Under the pieces are notes generated by a model, which ran no database searches, was not told the DNA's origin, and saw only the letters and a list, made by a program, of their open reading frames with translations. This document shows, in pieces, positions 37,656-47,201 of a stretch of 47,674 bases of DNA. The stretch comes from Bacteroidota bacterium. Lineage in GTDB: Bacteria > Bacteroidota > Bacteroidia > AKYH767-A > 2013-40CM-41-45. Numbering within the stretch: position 1 is the first letter of the stretch; every line of letters begins with the position of its first letter. The stretch covers positions 937-48,610 of the forward strand of contig JAPLDB010000081.1 in NCBI GenBank assembly GCA_026391975.1. The letters are read 5' to 3'. The translations under genes and the position numbers were made by a program.

Positions 37656-39311
37656 TTATTGCAATACAAACGTCATCGGCGATAGTTGTCTTGTTGATTG
37701 GTCTTTGGTATTAACCATTTTTCCTCTTATATACTCGAAAAAAACTTTTGTCCCTGGTTTTGCACGTGCAAGAACCGACTTGCAATTCTCATCTAGTTGG
37801 TTTCCTTTTACAGTAAACTCAGCATACTCAATTCCTTTACCGGCGATAGACATTTTAAATTCTGTGATCTGCCAGAAAAGTTCGAAATAGAAATCTTTCA
37901 TAACCGGGATCATGCTGCTTGCCATCAATAGGTTCTTATTGATTGGTCCGCCTTCTGCTTTGCCTCCCATTGTTGCAACAGGGTTTGGAACACTCTTTAC
38001 ACGGTATTCGAAGGCACCCATTGGCATTTGCTTGCCGCCAACTTCAGCGCTTACGCGAATGGTCGCCTTTCCGCCGGTTGCAGAACTCACATTGGCAATG
38101 TAGTGACCACCGCCCAGTTTTGGATCAGCCGACAATGAAGCACCAGCGCCTTCAATAGAAGGTTTTACTTTATTATTCGGAACCCCGGGAACTGAAATAG
38201 AAACGGGGTTGTCCAGTCCAATAAATAATACATTCATCTTATCAGCAGATACAACAGAATTTGGTTTCTGCGCTGTATACGCTGTGTTGAAGTTGTAGTG
38301 TTTGTAGCTGCCATCAGGGTTTTTAACTCGAATAACGCCACCCCACTTTTGCTCACCTTCAGAACCGGGATGCGAAGTGTATTTCGCAAAACCACCTTCG
38401 GTTGGCAATGGAGTACCTTCGCAACCTTTGCACGCTACTCCGTTTGAATCAGTTGAGGCACCGATAAATACTTCCGGAGCAAGCGTTGAAGAGGTAGCTG
38501 ATAAGAATACATCTGCTTCATAATTAGAACCAATAGTAACAACTGTGCTTACCGGAATTACAGCAGGCTTCAGCAAGTCAAACTTGATAATTTTTGCGTC
38601 TACAGAAGCAATCAGGTTATCTATTATCTGAGATTCAGAGTTGCGGATATCTCCCTGAAATTTTGTCAGCAATGCAACTGATGCAACAACCGGGTTGTGA
38701 TAGAATTTTGACATTTCCCATGTGCGCTTTCCGTCTTCCTTATATTCAGTACTGTTCGCATCTGGATCAGTAGTATTTAAGAGACCATCCAAACGCTTTT
38801 TAAAATCTCCCTGCATTTCTGCCGGAACATCCTTCAGCATATTCTTCTTATACTCCTCCATCTTGTTTTTGAATTCAGTTGCCTTTGCGCCGCGGCCGTC
38901 ATTGGCATCTCCGCACATCATATGGGTTGGTGTATCATAGTCATCCTTCTTCTCCATATCGCGGAGGTCCGGCGTTTTTTCTTCCGGCTTAATGCCGTCG
39001 CTGTGACGAACCATTTCTTCTTTCAGATCCTGAATATATTTTACCATAGCGTCTGAAGCTTTCTTCACATCCATTGCTTTTGCATTCACTTCGCCATATT
39101 TTTTGGCGTCGTTCTGCATGGCCTGTTCAAAAGCTGCATAGGTATTCTTGTTCTTATTGTCAATGTTTGTTTTGGACACTTCCAGACTCTCATTTACAGT
39201 AACGAAAGCGTTAATGATTTCTTTGGAAACGTTCAAAGCAAGTAAGGCTGTCAACACGAGGTACATCATGTTGATCATCTTCTGCCTGGGGGTCAATTTT
39301 CCGCCTGCCAT
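37656..39311 (-). CDS. gldM: Type IX secretion motor protein GldM (PorM)
   Basis: MAGGKLTPRQKMINMMYLVLTALLALNVSKEIINAFVTVNESLEVSK. Confidence 0.97.
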   Translation of the reverse strand: MAGGKLTPRQKMINMMYLVLTALLALNVSKEIINAFVTVNESLEVSKTNIDNKNKNTYAAFEQAMQNDAKKYGEVNAKAMDVKKASDAMVKYIQDLKEEMVRHSDGIKPEEKTPDLRDMEKKDDYDTPTHMMCGDANDGRGAKATEFKNKMEEYKKNMLKDVPAEMQGDFKKRLDGLLNTTDPDANSTEYKEDGKRTWEMSKFYHNPVVASVALLTKFQGDIRNSESQIIDNLIASVDAKIIKFDLLKPAVIPVSTVVTIGSNYEADVFLSATSSTLAPEVFIGASTDSNGVACKGCEGTPLPTEGGFAKYTSHPGSEGEQKWGGVIRVKNPDGSYKHYNFNTAYTAQKPNSVVSADKMNVLFIGLDNPVSISVPGVPNNKVKPSIEGAGASLSADPKLGGGHYIANVSSATGGKATIRVSAEVGGKQMPMGAFEYRVKSVPNPVATMGGKAEGGPINKNLLMASSMIPVMKDFYFELFWQITEFKMSIAGKGIEYAEFTVKGNQLDENCKSVLARAKPGTKVFFEYIRGKMVNTKDQSTRQLSPMTFVLQ

Positions 39312-39368
39312 ATTCTATGGGTGGGTTAGCTTGTTAAGTAACTGGTTGATTAGGGTTGATTGAAGTGT

Positions 39369-40178
39369 TTATCGCACTGTCATTGCAGACAACATGTTTC
39401 CATAAACAGTGTTGAGCTTAGTGAGGTTGGTAGCAAGCATTGCCACCTCTTCACGATACTTCTTGGTATCTTCAAGCGATGAATTCAGATTACCCATCAA
39501 CTCATTTATTCCATCATAGAATTTGCTGGTTTGTTTCAAATGCTCATTGGAATCCTGCAACTGCAATTCATAAACTGCATTCAATGCAGCAAGATTCTTT
39601 CCTGCTGAAACAACCTGGTCTTTGTAAACACGAACATCTTCAGTAGAAGAACTAAACTGATCAGCAACCTGCGCTGCTTTCATATATGAATCCGACAATT
39701 GTCCGACTGACTGAGACGCCTTGCTTACATTCTTTACGTAGTCATTTGTTGCTACAGATGCATCAGATAGATCCGCAAGCTTAGCTGTATTGTCTCCCAA
39801 TGATTTTAAACCTGATCCTAAATTTTTAATAAGGTCGCCTCCAATGTTTGCTTCACCCATCAATTTATCAAGGTATTGCGCAACCGGATCAACAGCTTTT
39901 TTCTTTTCCTTCTTTCTTGAATGCGCATCTTCATCCTGCATGCCTGCAAGTTCAGGATATACCAATGACCAATCTACGTCTTCATGCGGTGGTTCAAAGG
40001 CTGAGAAAAAGAAGATCACTGCTTCAGTAGATAGTCCGATTACCAGCATCAAGCCGGCACCGGGATAGTGCTGGATTTTAAAAAGTGCTCCGACAATTAC
40101 GACAGCAGCGCCCCATCCGTAGAGACGAGCCATGAACGTTTTAAACTTTTTTCCTTGTGTTAATTCGGCAATTCCCAT
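39369..40178 (-). CDS. gldL: Type IX secretion motor protein GldL (PorL)
   Basis: FMARLYGWGAAVVIVGALFKIQHYPGAGLMLVIGLSTEAVIFFFSAFEPPHEDVDWSLVYPEL. Confidence 0.97.
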   Translation of the reverse strand: MGIAELTQGKKFKTFMARLYGWGAAVVIVGALFKIQHYPGAGLMLVIGLSTEAVIFFFSAFEPPHEDVDWSLVYPELAGMQDEDAHSRKKEKKKAVDPVAQYLDKLMGEANIGGDLIKNLGSGLKSLGDNTAKLADLSDASVATNDYVKNVSKASQSVGQLSDSYMKAAQVADQFSSSTEDVRVYKDQVVSAGKNLAALNAVYELQLQDSNEHLKQTSKFYDGINELMGNLNSSLEDTKKYREEVAMLATNLTKLNTVYGNMLSAMTVR

Positions 40179-40302
40179 AATGTAAAGAGATTAAGTTTTG
40201 AGGTTAAACAATAATAGTAAGTTGACTTTTCAATTTTTTGAAAGGCGTAAATGTAATCGTTTCGATTAAACAAAAAAGGGGAAATTTTGGCCTGAGGATA
40301 AC

Positions 40303-41628
40303 TTAGTAATCTGCCTTATCACGGCCAAGAAAGCTCATCACGCTGCGGAAACCAATGTAGCATTTTGCAGTGTCCTGGTACTCATAAGTGCGGGCACTTG
40401 TCTGCAAATAGAATGCAACATCCTTCCAGGAACCTCCGCGCAATACTTTTCTTTTCATCGCTGCCGGATCAGACTCCTTCGCATCATACACATAATCCGT
40501 GCTGATGTCATGACTGAAGCTATAAGCTGATTCGTCAAAAGCATTGCTTGTCCACTCAGATACGTTACCGGCCATGCAATACAATCCATAATCATTAGGC
40601 CAATAAGAAGTAACTTTCACAGTATAAACACCGCCGTCATCCTGGTAACTTCCACGCATTGGCTTAAAGTTTCCTAAGAAACAACCACGGCTATTTCTGA
40701 TGTAAGGACCTCCCCATGGATATGGAGATAAATCCAGACCACCACGTGCTGCATATTCCCACTCTGCTTCTGTTGGCAATCGGAAATCCTGAACAAATGC
40801 ATCTCCGTTTTCTTCCAGGTAGCTATTGAGCAACTGTGTTCTCCAGATACAAAATGCGCGGGCCTGTTTCCAGCTAACTCCTACTACAGGATAATCATCA
40901 TATGCCGGATGCCAAAAATACATCTGGGTCAAAGGCTCATGGTATGAATAAGCATAGTCATGTATCCATGACAAAGTATCAGGATACACATTCAAAATAT
41001 CTTTCTTGATAAATACAGAACGGTCTGTCCTGCCTTGTGCACGATTTGAAAGTCCTCCTGCTGAATTATCTGCAGGGGTAGTATAATCTTTTTCTGCAGC
41101 TGCTTTGAGATCGATCCAGTAGTATTCAAAGTTCAACTTACGGGTATCTATTTCTTTTCTGCGGTAGAAACGCTCTGTTTCCGGAAGGAAAAGTTCAGCA
41201 AGCGTTTCAACATTCTGCTCATCATCCCACTTAATCTTTGCTCTCCAGTTAATGCGCTCTCCATATTCTCCTTCATCGATCAAATGCTCACCACCGATCA
41301 ATCGGTGCGCAAGTGAATCTTTTACCCAATACACAAACTGCCTGTATTCATTATTCGTAATTTCAGTATTGTCCATGTAGAAAGCAGGAATGGTAACTGT
41401 CTTTGCCTGGGAGGTCAATGCATACGGAACGTCCTGGTCACTGGGGCCCATATTGTAAGACCCGGCCGGAATGTAAACCATTCCGTATGGATCTGCCTGA
41501 TACCACTTTTCCCGGCCCTGCACGCCAACCAACTGACCTTTGTTTCCGCCACCGCATCCTGCTAATGCGAGAAGGAAAATGGAGCATAAATATCCCGCGC
41601 TCCTGAATCCTGTTGCCTTGTTCTTCAT
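40303..41628 (-). CDS. gldK: Gliding motility lipoprotein GldK (PorK), formylglycine-generating-enzyme fold
   Basis: Lipobox FLLALAGCGG; IPAGSYNMGPSDQDVPY; RLPTEAEWEYAARGG; LYCMAGNVSEWTSNAF; LRGGSWKD. ORF track start 41727; M at 41628 precedes the signal peptide. Confidence 0.95.
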   Translation of the reverse strand: MKNKATGFRSAGYLCSIFLLALAGCGGGNKGQLVGVQGREKWYQADPYGMVYIPAGSYNMGPSDQDVPYALTSQAKTVTIPAFYMDNTEITNNEYRQFVYWVKDSLAHRLIGGEHLIDEGEYGERINWRAKIKWDDEQNVETLAELFLPETERFYRRKEIDTRKLNFEYYWIDLKAAAEKDYTTPADNSAGGLSNRAQGRTDRSVFIKKDILNVYPDTLSWIHDYAYSYHEPLTQMYFWHPAYDDYPVVGVSWKQARAFCIWRTQLLNSYLEENGDAFVQDFRLPTEAEWEYAARGGLDLSPYPWGGPYIRNSRGCFLGNFKPMRGSYQDDGGVYTVKVTSYWPNDYGLYCMAGNVSEWTSNAFDESAYSFSHDISTDYVYDAKESDPAAMKRKVLRGGSWKDVAFYLQTSARTYEYQDTAKCYIGFRSVMSFLGRDKADY

Positions 41629-41784
41629 TGGACTATTGAGATGTTTAAATTGAGTTTGCAAGTTGATTAACGTATTTATCCCTAAATTATTGTATACACT
41701 TCGGGGTGTAACAACCTCTAACGACATTCTAAACCTTTGGTTTCACCTAATCTAATTCATCAAATCCCCTCATGCTGCCTATTC

Positions 41785-42708
41785 TTACAGGAATCTTACA
41801 TTCCTGTGAAATTGCCTCTTTACCACTTTCGCCACATTCATGCAATATCCCAATACTATTTCATGTGTGCCTGAACTGTATGTTTTTATTCTTGAGGTGG
41901 TAATATCATAAGCATATCCCAGTTTCAAATTGGGAATTAATTCTATCCCAGCCATCACCACAATTGCATCCTGGAAACGATATGCTCCGCCGATCCAGTA
42001 TTTGCTGTTCACAACCAGATTTGCATTGAGATCAAACTGCGTCTCCACAATATCGCTTTTGATCATGACAGCCGGCTTTATGGTAAATACCGAATTGATG
42101 TCATAACTGTATCCTGCCATCAGGAAGTAGTGTCTGTCAAGTTTCGTGGTAACATCACCAACCTTTATGTCATTTGCTGTAAGGTGTGAAGTTGACAATC
42201 CCACATACATTGCATCAGTATTGTAATACAACCCGAGTGACAGGTCATAGCTTCCTCCGCTTTGGGTTCCTGTAGGAATATTCTGGTCGCCGGCATCATT
42301 GTAAATAAGTTTGCCACCATCAATTGATTCCTGATGGTACCCGATTCCTAAACCGATGCCGATCCGGCCATTGCCAAGATCAGTACGGTAAGCATAATTG
42401 GCTTTAATATTCAGGCTGTTTCCGGCGCCTAATTTGTCAAGGGCATGCAGAGACAATCCAACACCTCCGTGAAGCGCATCAACAGGCATGTCTGCTGTCA
42501 GCATTGCAGTCTTGGGTTCTCCACCAAAGCCAGTCCACTGGTTTCGGTAAAGCAGCGTTCCGCAAATGGCATCATTGGCCCCCGCAAAAGCAGGATTGTA
42601 ATAAAGCTTCGTAAACATGTGCTGGCTGAACTGGGGATCCTGTTGTGCAAATCCCGGCAATGCAAATAGCAAGCTCACAAAAAAGGCAACCTTAAAGTGT
42701 TTAATCAT
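41785..42708 (-). CDS. PorP/SprF family type IX secretion membrane protein
   Basis: QQDPQFSQHMFTKLYYNPAFAGANDAICGTLLYRNQWTGFGGEPKT; C-terminal GYAYDITTSRIKTYSSGTHEIVLGY. Confidence 0.95.
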   Translation of the reverse strand: MIKHFKVAFFVSLLFALPGFAQQDPQFSQHMFTKLYYNPAFAGANDAICGTLLYRNQWTGFGGEPKTAMLTADMPVDALHGGVGLSLHALDKLGAGNSLNIKANYAYRTDLGNGRIGIGLGIGYHQESIDGGKLIYNDAGDQNIPTGTQSGGSYDLSLGLYYNTDAMYVGLSTSHLTANDIKVGDVTTKLDRHYFLMAGYSYDINSVFTIKPAVMIKSDIVETQFDLNANLVVNSKYWIGGAYRFQDAIVVMAGIELIPNLKLGYAYDITTSRIKTYSSGTHEIVLGYCMNVAKVVKRQFHRNVRFL

Positions 42709-42840
42709 CGAGTAAATTTCACATAGGCCCGACCAGTACTTCGGGCTTATGAGGCGTAAAGAAATGAAAAAATTAAAATAATAACAAAATTTATTTTGGG
42801 CGGGGATTCAGATTTAACCCAAAAAGGAGGATTCTCACTG

Positions 42841-44010
42841 TCAGCTTAGCTTTTGAAGGGCCTGCCACCACCTGTCAGGCATTTCATCCTTCATGGCTAC
42901 TTCGTAATCCCGGTAAGAACAAGGAACCAAATGATGCCGGTGATACTTCACTTTTGAATTCGGATAAGGAACTTCCATCCACCAGCGCTCGCTTTTTTTA
43001 CTTTTATAAAAAACAATCTCCTGCTCATCCTTTTTGATATTTACATGATACTTCACAAATGCACTTTTGTTCACCAATGGCAAATCTTTTTTTCGCTGGT
43101 AATATCCGTCCAGGAAATACCACAGCATTTGCGCAACAAGGTGAGAGGTCTGGTCGCGGAGATCATAGCTCGGATTCACTTCATAAAGTCCGATGGAAGT
43201 TAGTTTGTCGCTCAGGCCGGCATAACGCATAATGGCACAGGCTTCTTCTCCATAAAATCCATTGGGTGTTGCATTGGCATTCCCGGGCGCATCACTTTGA
43301 CGGATGCTGCTTACGTCGAAACTCAGAATGTCGGCATTCCTGACAATGGGTTCTGTCTCTTCCATGTTTTTTCTCACATCTCCCAGACGGTAGGCGTCGA
43401 AATAGAGCTTGCCCATCAGCTCAATCTGATCAGCGCCTGCAAAATAAGTCTGGTAGCCAATGTTTGAAAAATTGAACAGGAAGTTTGGTTCATGCAGAAT
43501 GATCTTCCCGAGATAAGAATGGCTGCGGAGGTTTTCTTCTGTATTACCGAGGTCAAAATAAGCATCCACCGAAACAATATTCACAGTCTCTTCCAGTTTC
43601 TGGTACGCGACATATTGCGCAAAAGTCAGATCCTGACTTCCCCCCAGAATAATTGGCAAAATTCCTTCCCGCATCAAATCAACCATGATGCTTGAAACAG
43701 CAGCATAGGTATCATTAACGGTTTCTCCCAGCCTAAGATTTCCGAGATCCGTTATTTTATATGGATGCGCTACTGCTTTGAGTTTGTAAAACCGCTCCCG
43801 GATCTTGTCTGGTGCTTCGCCGCAACCTTTGTTTCCAACTGAGTTGCGGTCTTCAGCTACTCCAAAGATGGCAATTTTTGTTTCTGAGAGGTCAGGAAAT
43901 TTTTCTTCTTCAAGAAATTTACTGACTACATTCCCCATTAAATTTTTCTGCTGACTGTAGCGGTCAAAAATTTCTTTGTCGAGGGGCTGAAAATAAACGG
44001 AAAGATCCAC
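42841..44010 (-). CDS. Formimidoylglutamase / arginase (ureohydrolase) family protein
   Basis: ILGGSQDLTFAQYVAYQ, VSVDAYFDLGN, LSFDVSSIRQSDAPGNANATPNGFYGEEACAIMRYAG; residues differ from canonical arginase metal ligands. Confidence 0.85.
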   Translation of the reverse strand: MDLSVYFQPLDKEIFDRYSQQKNLMGNVVSKFLEEEKFPDLSETKIAIFGVAEDRNSVGNKGCGEAPDKIRERFYKLKAVAHPYKITDLGNLRLGETVNDTYAAVSSIMVDLMREGILPIILGGSQDLTFAQYVAYQKLEETVNIVSVDAYFDLGNTEENLRSHSYLGKIILHEPNFLFNFSNIGYQTYFAGADQIELMGKLYFDAYRLGDVRKNMEETEPIVRNADILSFDVSSIRQSDAPGNANATPNGFYGEEACAIMRYAGLSDKLTSIGLYEVNPSYDLRDQTSHLVAQMLWYFLDGYYQRKKDLPLVNKSAFVKYHVNIKKDEQEIVFYKSKKSERWWMEVPYPNSKVKYHRHHLVPCSYRDYEVAMKDEMPDRWWQALQKLS

Positions 44011-44091
44011 AGGCTTTTAGAATAAAGTTGTCACAAATATTTGTGACGATGAAATTACTTCAAGCGTTGGATGGAAACGGGCAGTTGAAAA

Positions 44092-46572
44092 TTATTTTTT
44101 AACAGCCTTCTTTGTTTTAACAGCTTTCTTTTTCACGGCAGTTTTCTTTGCCGATGCAGCTTTCTTCAATGGAGGTTCCTCCTCTGTAACCTTCTTTTTG
44201 CCGGCAGATTTTTTCACCGGTGCTGCCGCCTTTTGCTTGAAACCGCCCTTTTTCCCGCCCCAGGATTTCTTACCGGTATCGGGTGTGTTTGCTGCAATTT
44301 CATTGATCTCTGCAAGGGTTATGGTAGTACCGTCTTTGTCTTTTGGAATGCGAAGATTACGTCCATGGAAATTGATAAATGGTCCCCATCTTCCTTTGAG
44401 CACCTGAACCTCTTTGTCCTCTTCAAATGATTGTATCAGGCGCTCTGCATTGGCCCTCTTTTTATCAATGATCAGTTCCACTGCCCTGTCATAGGTTATT
44501 GTATACGGATCGTCTTCCTTTTTCAGAGAGGCAAACAAACTCCCGAAACGAACATATGGTCCAAATCGTCCGATGGAAACAACAACATCATCCCCTTCAT
44601 ATTGTCCGATGTTACGCGGAAGTTTGAACAGATCAATCGCTTCCTCGAGGGTAATATTTTCTATTCGCTGGTTGTTACGCAACTTGGCATAACGCGCCTT
44701 CGCACCCTCGCCGAGTTTTTCAATTTCATCCGTGGTTCCGATTTGCGCCATTGGTCCAAACCGGCCAACACGCACAAGCAATGTCAATCCGCTTGCCGGA
44801 TCTTTGCCGAGAATACGTTCGCCGGAAACGCGTTCCGAATTTTCCGTTGTATGCTCCACTGTTTTATGAAATGGCACATAAAATTCAGCAAGCATTTTCT
44901 GCCATTTCAAATCGCCGTTGGCGATATCGTCAAATTCTTTTTCAACGAAAGCAGTAAAATTAAAGTCAAGAATTTCCTTAAAGTTTGCCACGAGGAAATC
45001 ATTCACCAGCATGCCGATATCAGTAGGGAATAATTTATTTTTATCAGCTCCTGTTGTCTCCGTTTTCTTTTCTGCTTTGATCTGATTGTCACGCAGTGTG
45101 ATCACATCGTATTCGCGTTCTCTTCCCATGCGCTCTTCCTTAACAACATATCCGCGTTTTTGAACGGTAGATATTGTTGGCGCATATGTTGATGGTCTGC
45201 CGATTCCGAGCTCCTCAAGTTTCTTTACCAGCGAAGCCTCCGTGTATCGTGCCGGCGGATAAGTGAACCGCTGCATGGCTACGGATTCAACAAGAGCCAG
45301 CTTCTCGCCAATAGTTACTTCCGGCATCAGTCCTTCCTGCGTTTCATCACCTTCTTCATCTGTTCCTTCCATATAAAGGCGAAGGAATCCATCAAACTTG
45401 ATCACTTCTCCCGTTCCAATAAAGTTCAAAGCTGATTTATCCGACGCAACCGTGATCACTGTTTTTTCCAGAATCGCTTCACTCATCTGTGATGCCAATG
45501 CGCGCTTGCGGATGAGGTCATATAACCGTTGGTTGCGTGTGTCTTCATCAACTACTTCCGTATTAAAATCAGTCGGACGAATGGCTTCGTGGGCTTCCTG
45601 TGCCGATGCCTGCTTGGTTTTATACTGTCGGGTCTCAGAATATCTTTCCCCGTAATTGCTAAGGACAACCTGGCGTGCATTTGCAAGGGCATCCTGAGAA
45701 AGATTTACAGAGTCCGTTCTCATGTAAGTGATCTTTCCGCTCTCATATAATTTTTGGGCAATCACCATTGTTTGCGCAACGGAATACCCGAGTTTTCTGC
45801 TGGCCTCCTGTTGCAATGTTGATGTCGTGAAAGGCGCAGCCGGTGAGCGTTTTCCGGGCTTTACTTCCAGGTTCCTAACAGAAAAATTTGCACCGATACA
45901 ATCGTTCAGAAATTTTTCCGCCTCTTCTCTCGTTGTAAATTTTTTCGAAAGTTCTGTTTTAAACGTTTTACCGTTAACAGAGAATACCGCCGTTACCCTG
46001 TAATAAGTAGTAATGCCAAAAGATGTTACTTCTCTTTCGCGATCCACGATCAACCGAACAGCGACACTTTGTACGCGTCCTGCCGAAAGTGATGGACGAA
46101 CTTTTTTCCACAGTACCGGGCTCAGTTCAAAACCCACCAAACGATCCAGTACCCTGCGTGCTTGTTGAGCATCAACTAAATTACGGTCGATCTTTCGCGG
46201 GTTATCAATGGCATTTAATATTGCCTTCTTTGTTATTTCATGAAACACAATGCGACGTGTATTCTTTTCATCGAGCTCCAGTGCCTCCAGCAAATGCCAT
46301 GAAATGGCCTCCCCTTCGCGGTCCTCGTCCGTTGCAAGCCACACAATGTCTGCTTTCTTCGATAGTTTCTTCAGGTCATTGATCACATGCTGTTTGTCGG
46401 GACTGATCTCATACACCGGTTCGAAATTCTTTTTGACATTGATACCCATGCCGCTCTTCACCAGGTCACGCACGTGTCCGTAGCTCGACTTCACCGTGAA
46501 ATCTTTTCCGAGGTATCCCTCAATGGTTTTCGCCTTTGCAGGAGACTCAACGATGACTAGGTTTTTTGACAT
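44092..46572 (-). CDS. topA: DNA topoisomerase I (type IA) with Lys/Ala-rich tail
   Basis: NLVIVESPAKAKTIEGYLG; LATDEDREGEAISWHL; SAGRVQSVAVRLIVDRE; ITYMRTDSVNLS; lysine-rich C-terminus. Confidence 0.98.
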   Translation of the reverse strand: MSKNLVIVESPAKAKTIEGYLGKDFTVKSSYGHVRDLVKSGMGINVKKNFEPVYEISPDKQHVINDLKKLSKKADIVWLATDEDREGEAISWHLLEALELDEKNTRRIVFHEITKKAILNAIDNPRKIDRNLVDAQQARRVLDRLVGFELSPVLWKKVRPSLSAGRVQSVAVRLIVDREREVTSFGITTYYRVTAVFSVNGKTFKTELSKKFTTREEAEKFLNDCIGANFSVRNLEVKPGKRSPAAPFTTSTLQQEASRKLGYSVAQTMVIAQKLYESGKITYMRTDSVNLSQDALANARQVVLSNYGERYSETRQYKTKQASAQEAHEAIRPTDFNTEVVDEDTRNQRLYDLIRKRALASQMSEAILEKTVITVASDKSALNFIGTGEVIKFDGFLRLYMEGTDEEGDETQEGLMPEVTIGEKLALVESVAMQRFTYPPARYTEASLVKKLEELGIGRPSTYAPTISTVQKRGYVVKEERMGREREYDVITLRDNQIKAEKKTETTGADKNKLFPTDIGMLVNDFLVANFKEILDFNFTAFVEKEFDDIANGDLKWQKMLAEFYVPFHKTVEHTTENSERVSGERILGKDPASGLTLLVRVGRFGPMAQIGTTDEIEKLGEGAKARYAKLRNNQRIENITLEEAIDLFKLPRNIGQYEGDDVVVSIGRFGPYVRFGSLFASLKKEDDPYTITYDRAVELIIDKKRANAERLIQSFEEDKEVQVLKGRWGPFINFHGRNLRIPKDKDGTTITLAEINEIAANTPDTGKKSWGGKKGGFKQKAAAPVKKSAGKKKVTEEEPPLKKAASAKKTAVKKKAVKTKKAVKK

Positions 46573-46590
46573 GTATTGGAGTTGAGAAAA

Positions 46591-46662
46591 GAGATTTGAG
46601 ATGTAAGATTTGAGATAACAGCCGCATGCTGCCTTGTCTCACATCTCAATACTCATATCTCA
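46591..46662. repeat. Imperfect palindromic element upstream of topA containing dispersed 19-mer copy 2
   Basis: TGAGATGTAAGATTTGAGATAA versus TCTCACATCTCAATACTCATATCTCA; 46644-46662 identical to 11609-11627. Confidence 0.75.
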
Positions 46663-46837
46663 TTTCAGGATTTTTCAGCGCGCAAATAAAAGCATTTTAT
46701 TTTTTTACCTGCAAGAGAAATTTTTTTTCAAATATTTAAGAGTGAAAAAATTCGATTCTTTTAGAATTTTGCCCTGCTGTTCGCTGCAAGTCCGCGCCTC
46801 CGCAAATGCCTGCGCATGCGGGCTTTCCGCTGCCATC

Positions 46838-46889
46838 AGGGCTACTTTAGAATGAATATTTTTTCACTGAATATTTTTTCAGCAGCCCT
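46838..46889. repeat. Hairpin AGGGCT...AGCCCT enclosing a 14-nt direct repeat TGAATATTTTTTCA x2
   Basis: TGAATATTTTTTCA at 46853-46866 and 46868-46881. Confidence 0.6.
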
Positions 46890-46915
46890 ACCAATAGAAT
46901 TCAGGAAACATTCCA

Positions 46916-47174
46916 GTGCAACGAGGCCCCAAAGCCATGTAGTCATTGCGAGATTTCAACCTGTTGCACAGAAAAAAAATGGTGATGACATTGCCAAGAA
47001 AAGCGCAGGCAACTACATAACCCGCCTTCAGCCTTGGTGCCCAGCAGAGCCCGTTTGCGAGATTGGGACTAATGTTCTATGAAAAAAATGTTAGTGGCAT
47101 CCTGATTCAAACGGGATGACCCTGTTTATAAGCTTGCTTAATTTCCAAAGAACATTTGAGTTGCCTTGCGCTTT
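46916..47174 (+). ncRNA. Candidate IS110 bridge RNA region (boundaries approximate)
   Basis: Structured non-coding stretch 5' of the IS110 transposase: GTGCAAC/GTTGCAC stem (46916-46922/46963-46969), CCCGTTTG/CAAACGGG stem with large internal loop (47050-47057/47108-47115), long-range stem AAAGCGCAGGCAACT/AGTTGCCTTGCGCTTT (47000-47014/47159-47174). Confidence 0.5.
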
Positions 47175-47201
47175 GTGTTTAACTATAAAATTATTAAACG
47201 T

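Noticed and set aside
41629-41727. N-terminal extension of GldK ORF
   Set aside because: The lipoprotein signal peptide begins at the Met at 41628, so the extension is upstream non-coding sequence.
42722-42751. Hairpin CATAGGCCCGA...TCGGGCTTATG between porP/sprF and the formimidoylglutamase gene
   Set aside because: Good stem, but no T-tract in either direction and no repeat partner; insufficient to call a terminator or riboswitch.
35589-46572. gldKLMN, porP/sprF-like, topA region as a novel system
   Set aside because: Gene content and order fit the well-described Bacteroidetes type IX secretion locus.
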